DNA of 6,733 nt from CAZONU01 sp965370045 (GTDB taxonomy: Bacteria; Planctomycetota; SZUA-567; JAKLDR01): positions 1 through 6,733 of the forward strand of contig CBDUSI010000169.1 in NCBI GenBank assembly GCA_965370045.1. Reading direction: 5' to 3'. The translations under genes were made by a program, and so were the position numbers. Below the pieces are notes generated by a model. The model was given only the letters and a program-made list of their open reading frames with translations, was not told the DNA's origin and ran no database searches. Below, piece by piece: positions 1-3,293 of this stretch. Each line of letters starts with the position of its first letter. Position 1 is the stretch's first letter.

Positions 1-340
1 TTTCGTCGTCGCCCTTGAGCAGCGTGCACAGGCCCTTGATGGTCTCGCCCTCGGCCTCGGCGAGGCGCAGCTTCTCGGCGCGCTCGAACAATGGCCCCCA
101 GACCTCGGGATGGTCGATGCTGAACGTGACCAGCTCGCCAACACGGGCGCCGGTAGCCGTGGCGATGGCCTCCCACTCCGCGCCCCGCGCCTTCAGCCGC
201 GCGGCGTCTACTAACACTTCCCTCGGGAAGGGAACATCATTCTCAACCGCCAAGGCGCCAAGGGTCGGAGAACGGGGTTCCTCTCCCTCGCGGGGAGCGT
301 CTGCCAGTTGTCCGGGTCTGGATGTCCGCGGGCCGATCAT
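1..340 (-). CDS. Partial HTH protein, possibly phage small-terminase-like (C-terminus off the left edge)
   Basis: The minus strand is open from an ATG at 340-338 to the window edge, giving 113 codons with no stop. An AGAGAAGAG-type ribosome binding site lies just upstream (about 342-352) and a consensus promoter 65 bp upstream (405-433), so this start is well supported. Residues 1-38 are Pro/Arg/Gly-rich and look disordered. Residues 43-75 form an Ala-rich helical segment (core AARLKARGAEWEAIATATGA) that reads like a helix-turn-helix. It is followed by DHPEVW (76-81) and a charged helix ending ETIKGLCTLLKGDDE (99-113). The order HTH, then 'hP-x-x-W', then a charged helix ending in 'LL+ .D(D/E)' is what I recall from phage small-terminase-like or other HTH proteins in GC-rich genomes; this is a family resemblance, not a match I can verify. 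A GTG at codon 42 is a weaker alternative start because its only purine-rich stretch sits directly against it. A generic HTH regulator is the main alternative. Confidence 0.6.
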   Translation of the reverse strand, partial: MIGPRTSRPGQLADAPREGEEPRSPTLGALAVENDVPFPREVLVDAARLKARGAEWEAIATATGARVGELVTFSIDHPEVWGPLFERAEKLRLAEAEGETIKGLCTLLKGDDE

Positions 341-385
341 ATCTCTTCTCTCTGGCCAACAGCCCTTCTTGGCGCCTTGGCGGTT
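245..385. repeat. Perfect 18-bp inverted repeat with 105-bp spacer
   Basis: The left arm AACCGCCAAGGCGCCAAG (245-262) and the right arm CTTGGCGCCTTGGCGGTT (368-385) are exact reverse complements. Seven bases outside each arm there is a further 6-bp match, GAACAT (232-237) and ATGTTC (393-398), so the symmetry spans 232-398. The left arm lies inside the minus-strand HTH gene (codons 27-32) and the right arm lies in its 5' leader. The gene's RBS and start codon therefore sit in the loop. The arm resembles short 'CCGCCAAGGCGCCAAG' repeats that I recall being scattered in GC-rich environmental genomes. No target-site duplication is visible. Confidence 0.85.
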
Positions 386-404
386 AGATCACATGTTCAA
401 TAGT

Positions 405-433
405 ATTATACACCGAACGCGCCCGAATGTCAA
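405..433 (-). promoter_or_regulatory. Perfect-consensus sigma70-type promoter for the leftward HTH gene
   Basis: Read on the minus strand, the -35 box is TTGACA (433-428), the spacer is exactly 17 bp and the -10 box is TATAAT (410-405). Transcription should start near 398, leaving a leader of about 58 nt that contains one arm of the 18-bp inverted repeat. The DNA upstream of the -35 box (434-470) is AT-rich on an otherwise GC-rich background, which could act as an UP element. Confidence 0.85.
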
Positions 434-563
434 GCAGATAAGACAGAATAATGACGAGAAAATGCAAGTAGCTGGGGTAGAGTTGCTTATATAGATGGAA
501 AGTGGGGTTCAGGGCCAGAACCGCTGGTTGAGATAGCCGGACAACAGAATTCCCGGTTTGCGG

Positions 564-592
564 TTGACTCCGGGGCGGCGACGGGGTATGTT
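564..592 (+). promoter_or_regulatory. Promoter for the AbiGi-like two-gene unit
   Basis: A -35 box TTGACT (564-569) and a -10 box TATGTT (587-592) are separated by a 17-bp GC-rich spacer. The expected start is near 599, about 85 nt before the ATG at 684. The arrangement is very like the one at 2346-2374, which has TTGACC, the same spacing, and the same TATGTTAC at the -10. Confidence 0.6.
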
Positions 593-683
593 ACTAGAGA
601 GGCAATGGGAGCAGTTGTGAGCGGGCAATAGCGGTGGGTGTCGCGGGAGTGCCCCCGAAGAACTCTGTGGTGGAGGGTAGCGC

Positions 684-1319
684 ATGAGCAACCGACCAGA
701 TCTTTCAGATTACTTGGCCCACTTCACAACTGATCGCCCGCCGGTCGCCAGCCAAGATGCGGACAACCCAGGTGCCAAGTACTCGTCCATGTCAGCTCAG
801 AACCGCCTTGGGTCGATCCTCACGGGCGGCAAGATCGTGGCGTGCAACCTACCCTGGAAGCTCGGGCGGGCAGCGTGCTTCACAGAATGTCCCTGGACGA
901 GCCTGTTGGATCACGCACGCCGCTACTCACCATTTGCCGTCGCCTTCGCAAAAGCTCGCGTCTTCGCTGCCGGCGGAGGCCCCGTCTACTATGTTCGCGC
1001 AGACCACTGGCAGAAGCAGGAGTGGCATCCGCACGTGCGCACGTTCGTCACCCCCTTCTCGCCAGCATATAGGCCATCGAAGCTTAAGGCCAAAAAGTAC
1101 TTGGACGGTAAGACGGTCGACTTCTCGCACGAGAGGGAATGGAGAGTGCCCCACGACTTCACATTCAAGCTTTCTCAAGTCGCGTTTGTGATTCTCAACA
1201 CGTATGAGGATATGGCCAAGTTCCCCAAGCCTTTGAAGGATAAGATCGGACGGGACAAGTTCCTAATCATGGACGTGTACCGGACGATTGAGAATCTATG
1301 GCCGGTACACAGGTTGTGA
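684..1319 (+). CDS. AbiGi/DUF2971-like protein (putative phage-resistance or toxin-antitoxin component)
   Basis: This is a 211-residue soluble protein with no signal peptide or membrane span. The start is supported by GGAGGG (672-677) six bases before the ATG. Visible motifs, in order: YLAHFT (10-15, with H13), then an L-x-x-IL-x-x-G-x-I segment (42-51), CFTE (65-68), Y81 in YSPFAVAF, GGGPVYYV (97-104), and HEREWR (149-154) in a DFSHEREWRVP block. The order 'HFT ... IL..G.I ... CFTE.P ... PV.Y ... ErEWRv' and the length fit my memory of the AbiGi family, named from the lactococcal abortive-infection system AbiG, and the related DUF2971 group. The spaced H, Y and E residues also recall ADP-ribosyltransferase-like folds such as DarT, but that link is speculative. 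The 305-aa gene follows after 48 bp, probably in the same transcript. Codon use is less GC-biased than in the kinase; one 60-base stretch (1081-1140) is 50% GC. This suggests horizontal acquisition. Family assignment is moderate, and activity is unknown. Confidence 0.65.
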   Translation: MSNRPDLSDYLAHFTTDRPPVASQDADNPGAKYSSMSAQNRLGSILTGGKIVACNLPWKLGRAACFTECPWTSLLDHARRYSPFAVAFAKARVFAAGGGPVYYVRADHWQKQEWHPHVRTFVTPFSPAYRPSKLKAKKYLDGKTVDFSHEREWRVPHDFTFKLSQVAFVILNTYEDMAKFPKPLKDKIGRDKFLIMDVYRTIENLWPVHRL

Positions 1320-1367
1320 CCGGATGCATCGAAGCACCGTTGGAGGTCGGCTGGGAGGAAGCCCCAT

Positions 1368-2285
1368 ATGAGCGTCAAGGAATGGGAGGAGCGGCTGAAA
1401 GCAACTTTCGGTCAAGGGGGCGTTACGGGTGGAATCCTCTTGTCGCTCTACGACGCGGAGAAGCAGTATAGGCGGTTCATCTGTACTAGGCTGCGTGGGC
1501 GACTCGTACTCATGGACAGTTTCTTCGCCTTCTTCATGGAGACACTCGGGGCAGCAGAGCTCTGCTTTCGCCAGAGGCACGCGGAGTTCCGGCATCGGTG
1601 GTATGCGCTGGTGCTGCTCAACTACGCGATCCTATTCAGACGATTCCGAGCTGCTGAGGCCCTGCTGCTACATGGCTACCCTTTCTCCGGCTACGCTTTG
1701 CTGCGCGATATCAAGGATCAGGCAATTCTCCTGGCCGCCAGCGCGTCAGGGGTGAGTACATGGGGCAAGGTGACAGGACACGATGGTGGGGAGGGGCAAT
1801 CACGTCCGGAGGCCGAACTGAAAGAGCGCCGCAAGAAGGAAGAGGGCCGCGTCATGCGGCTAATGCTCGGCCCAAACAGCGGCCTGAGCGCCGAGGATCA
1901 GGAGAGGTTGGGACGCTGGACAGAGATGTTTCATTGGGAGGTTCACGGATCAAGACTTACGTCGGTCATGGAGGGTGAGTCCTGGGTCAAGGGGGAAACA
2001 TCGTTGCCCATATACCCGCAGTGTGACCTTGAACAGGCGTCTATGTACAACAACACTTCCTGTAAGCTCGGGTGGATGCTCCTTCGAACCTTTGCTTTTC
2101 TCCAACTCTCCCCGGCTGTATTCGGGGCGCAGTGGATGCATAAGTGGAACGTGTTGGACTCTTCCTTCCGTGAGGCTGTCGAGGCATTTGCCGAACTTGG
2201 CAAGCCTCTTGGCCACGCCATCATCAGATTCGTGGAAGTCAAGTTTCCCTTTGCCCCGGACAGGACAGTGTATTCAGAGTCCTGA
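1368..2285 (+). CDS. Unrecognised, mostly helical 305-aa protein, second gene of the accessory pair
   Basis: I do not recognise this protein with confidence. The start is supported by GGGAGGA (1353-1359) eight bases before the ATG. It looks cytoplasmic and mainly helical, although residues 76-124 are quite hydrophobic. Two segments stand out. LLHGYPFSGYALLRDIKDQA (100-119) is reminiscent of the 'L..Gy...A..llR.i.E' helix of DUF5677-type or HEPN-like proteins. RWTEMFHWEVHGSRL (183-197) places a conserved-looking 'HGS' where such families often have 'vHps'. R183 and H189 are spaced R-x5-H, within the loose HEPN spacing, but the residue after the Arg is Trp, which is not typical. A charged, low-complexity stretch (about 140-165) separates the two segments. 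It lies 48 bp after the AbiGi-like gene on the same strand and with similar base composition, so the two probably act together. No terminator is evident after it. Confidence 0.7.
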   Translation: MSVKEWEERLKATFGQGGVTGGILLSLYDAEKQYRRFICTRLRGRLVLMDSFFAFFMETLGAAELCFRQRHAEFRHRWYALVLLNYAILFRRFRAAEALLLHGYPFSGYALLRDIKDQAILLAASASGVSTWGKVTGHDGGEGQSRPEAELKERRKKEEGRVMRLMLGPNSGLSAEDQERLGRWTEMFHWEVHGSRLTSVMEGESWVKGETSLPIYPQCDLEQASMYNNTSCKLGWMLLRTFAFLQLSPAVFGAQWMHKWNVLDSSFREAVEAFAELGKPLGHAIIRFVEVKFPFAPDRTVYSES

Positions 2286-2298
2286 TCCTGAGAGTTCC

Positions 2299-2320
2299 GG
2301 CTATTCCGGGGCTATTCAGG
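2299..2320 (+). repeat. Short tandem direct repeat, two 11-bp units
   Basis: GGCTATTCCGG (2299-2309) is followed directly by GGCTATTCAGG (2310-2320), with 10 of 11 bases identical. It sits 13 bp after the stop codon of the 305-aa gene and 26 bp before the next -35 box, so it could be a regulator site or a slippage product. Its function is unknown. Confidence 0.6.
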
Positions 2321-2345
2321 TGACACCCACCGTTATTGCTCCCCC

Positions 2346-2374
2346 TTGACCCCACCCAACGGGGAGGCTATGTT
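2346..2374 (+). promoter_or_regulatory. Promoter for the tandem small membrane-protein genes (leaderless-like)
   Basis: A -35 box TTGACC (2346-2351), a 17-bp spacer and a -10 box TATGTT (2369-2374) precede the gene. The predicted transcription start (about 2381) is only two bases from the ATG at 2383, which implies a leaderless or nearly leaderless mRNA. Consistent with this, the only purine-rich SD-like block (GGGGAGG, 2361-2367) lies 15 bases before the ATG and inside the promoter spacer. Confidence 0.55.
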
Positions 2375-2382
2375 ACCTGCAT

Positions 2383-2844
2383 ATGAACACGCCCGAGCCC
2401 AAACCGAAACGCTCCCGGCGGATGGTCCTCTGGCTGGTGGCCATGCCGATTGCCATACTCCTCCTGGCCCTGGCCGGCGCGAACTGGAAGTTCTTCCACT
2501 TGGCTTACGCCAAGCACCTGATGCGCAGCGACGACCCGAAGAAGCAGGGCCGCGGCGTCCAGATGGTGGCGGAGACCCACCTGCGCAAGGGCATGACGCG
2601 GGATGAGATACAGCGTCTATTGTCCCCCGCCAGGGTTGAGGATGGCCTGGTTTCCGGGGAGTTCCTGTCTTCCGCCGGATTTACCGTGGACGCGGTTCTT
2701 GTCTTGCCCGTGATCATTGAAGGAACCCCTCCCCTCCCCGTTGGCTGGCTGATCTTCATGCATTTTGAGAACGACAAAGCGATATATTCCTTTTTCCTCC
2801 CCGAACCCGACCTAGTTGGTGAAGGCGGCCAAGTGATCTCATGA
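2383..2844 (+). CDS. Small single-span membrane protein, paralogue 1 (possible BamE/SmpA-like domain)
   Basis: This is a 153-residue protein. It has a basic, Pro-rich N-terminus (residues 1-13, ending KRSRR) and one hydrophobic segment (about 14-34), which by the positive-inside rule puts the rest outside the cytoplasm. A linker (36-66) precedes LRKGMTRDEIQRLL (67-80). 'GMT-x-x-E-(I/V)-x-x-LL' followed by a late beta-type segment with F-x-x-x-F-x-N-D (WLIFMHFENDKAI) resembles the SmpA/OmlA/BamE-type fold, where GMT..V..lLG opens the domain and an 'F(D)..g.v' strand closes it. This is a motif-level inference; there is no lipobox Cys, so it is not a BamE lipoprotein. The C-terminus (about 82-153) has no counterpart of equal length in the next gene. 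The stop overlaps the next ATG (ATGA, 2841-2844), so translation is coupled. Function is unknown. Confidence 0.75.
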   Translation: MNTPEPKPKRSRRMVLWLVAMPIAILLLALAGANWKFFHLAYAKHLMRSDDPKKQGRGVQMVAETHLRKGMTRDEIQRLLSPARVEDGLVSGEFLSSAGFTVDAVLVLPVIIEGTPPLPVGWLIFMHFENDKAIYSFFLPEPDLVGEGGQVIS

Positions 2845-3097
2845 CCACGCCCGCGCCCGAGCCCAAACCGAAACGCTCGCGGCGGATGGTCCTCTGGATG
2901 GTGGCCATGCCGATTGCCATACTCCTCCTGGCCCTGGCCGGCGCCAACTGGAAGACCTTCCACTTAGCTTACGCCAAGCACCTCATGCGCAGCGAGGACC
3001 CGGCCAAACAGGGGCGCGGCGTCTGGATGGTCGTAGAAACCCACCTGCGCAAGGGCATGCCCCTGGAGGAGGTACGGCGTCTGTTGACCCCCGCCAC
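2383..3097 (+). repeat. Tandem gene duplication, constant 464-bp offset
   Basis: Positions 2391-2595 and 2855-3059 align without gaps. I count about 19 differences in 205 bases (about 91% identity), and only three fall in roughly the first 100 bases. Weaker similarity continues at the same offset to about 2633/3097. Homology begins at the two start codons and does not include upstream DNA, so the second copy has no promoter of its own. The ends of both genes are not alignable as DNA. Confidence 0.9.
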
Positions 3098-3224
3098 AGT
3101 CACTGAAATATTCTACCTGTTCCGAAGGGACCGCCGTTTCTATGAAGTGGCCGTAGCGAAGGCCCCGTCGGACGAATTCTTCCTGCTGATCTTCGATGAG
3201 AACGACAGACTGATCCGTCCTTAG
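2841..3224 (+). CDS. Small single-span membrane protein, paralogue 2 (tandem duplicate)
   Basis: This is a 127-residue tandem paralogue of the preceding gene, starting within its stop codon (4-base ATGA overlap). Residues 9-80 are nearly identical to residues 7-78 of the upstream protein: the basic KPKRSRR stretch, the membrane span at about 16-36, and LRKGMPLEEVRRLL at 69-82. A 6-bp unit (CGCCCG) is duplicated near the start, giving TPAPEP in place of TPEP. After about residue 84 the two proteins diverge. This one has an FYLFRRDRRFYEV segment and ends FFLLIFDENDRLIRP, the 'F-D-x-N-D-x-x-I' pattern expected for the closing strand of a BamE/SmpA-like fold. It is 26 residues shorter. It is probably membrane-anchored with its C-terminal domain outside the cytoplasm. 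The kinase gene follows after 69 bp but has its own promoter. Function is unknown. Confidence 0.75.
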   Translation: MTTPAPEPKPKRSRRMVLWMVAMPIAILLLALAGANWKTFHLAYAKHLMRSEDPAKQGRGVWMVVETHLRKGMPLEEVRRLLTPATVTEIFYLFRRDRRFYEVAVAKAPSDEFFLLIFDENDRLIRP

Positions 3225-3244
3225 GTCTTGGCGCCCCTTAGCCC

Positions 3245-3274
3245 TTGACCCCTCCGTTGACAAGATGTTATAAT
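3245..3274 (+). promoter_or_regulatory. Promoter for the Ser/Thr kinase gene
   Basis: A -35 box TTGACC (3245-3250), an 18-bp spacer and a perfect -10 box TATAAT (3269-3274) predict a start near 3281, only about 12 bases before the GTG. The 11-mer CCCTTGACCCC (3242-3252) also occurs at 2343-2353 over the other -35 box, so the two promoters may share ancestry or a regulator. Confidence 0.65.
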
Positions 3275-3284
3275 GTAACGGAGG
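3251..3284. promoter_or_regulatory. Inverted repeat bracketing the kinase -10 box (candidate operator or RBS hairpin)
   Basis: CCTCCGTT (3251-3258) and AACGGAGG (3277-3284) are perfect 8-bp reverse complements. With one bulged G (3259), three more pairs form inside (ACA 3260-3262 with TGT 3274-3276). The arms flank the TATAAT box, and the 3' arm enters the ribosome binding site (GGAGGAGG, 3280-3287). As DNA it suits a dimeric repressor site. In read-through RNA from the upstream genes it would fold and hide the RBS. Confidence 0.6.
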
Positions 3285-3293
3285 AGGTCCTTC

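Larger units (their letters stand above)
341..683. other. 343-bp divergent intergenic region
   Basis: This gap holds no convincing gene. It contains the right arm of the 18-bp inverted repeat (368-385), the leftward consensus promoter (405-433), an AT-rich stretch (about 390-500), a weak 5-bp hairpin (506-510 / 518-522, loop of 7), and a rightward promoter (564-592) with its leader. The open frames across it, plus-strand 15-494 and minus-strand 509-691, lie over the promoters or against better-supported genes and look spurious. Confidence 0.7.

Noticed and set aside
283..297. CTCCC / GGGAG hairpin inside the HTH gene
   Set aside because: It is short, inside coding sequence, and expected by chance in GC-rich DNA.
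245..385. 18-bp inverted repeat considered as terminal repeats of a transposon
   Set aside because: There is no transposase, no room for one in the 105-bp spacer, and no target-site duplication; only a small non-autonomous repeat remains possible.
15..494. 159-codon plus-strand open frame at the left edge
   Set aside because: It is Ser/Arg/Pro-rich, has no domain, and runs over the minus-strand HTH gene and its consensus promoter.
506..522. Hairpin GGTTC / GAACC considered as a terminator
   Set aside because: It has only five pairs, a 7-base loop and no T-run on either strand.
509..691. 60-codon minus-strand open frame in the intergenic region
   Set aside because: It overlaps the promoter and leader of the AbiGi-like gene and shows no RBS or domain.
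2297..2309. CCGG-N5-CCGG considered as a terminator after the 305-aa gene
   Set aside because: The 4-bp stem is too weak and no T-run follows; the tandem repeat explains the pattern better.
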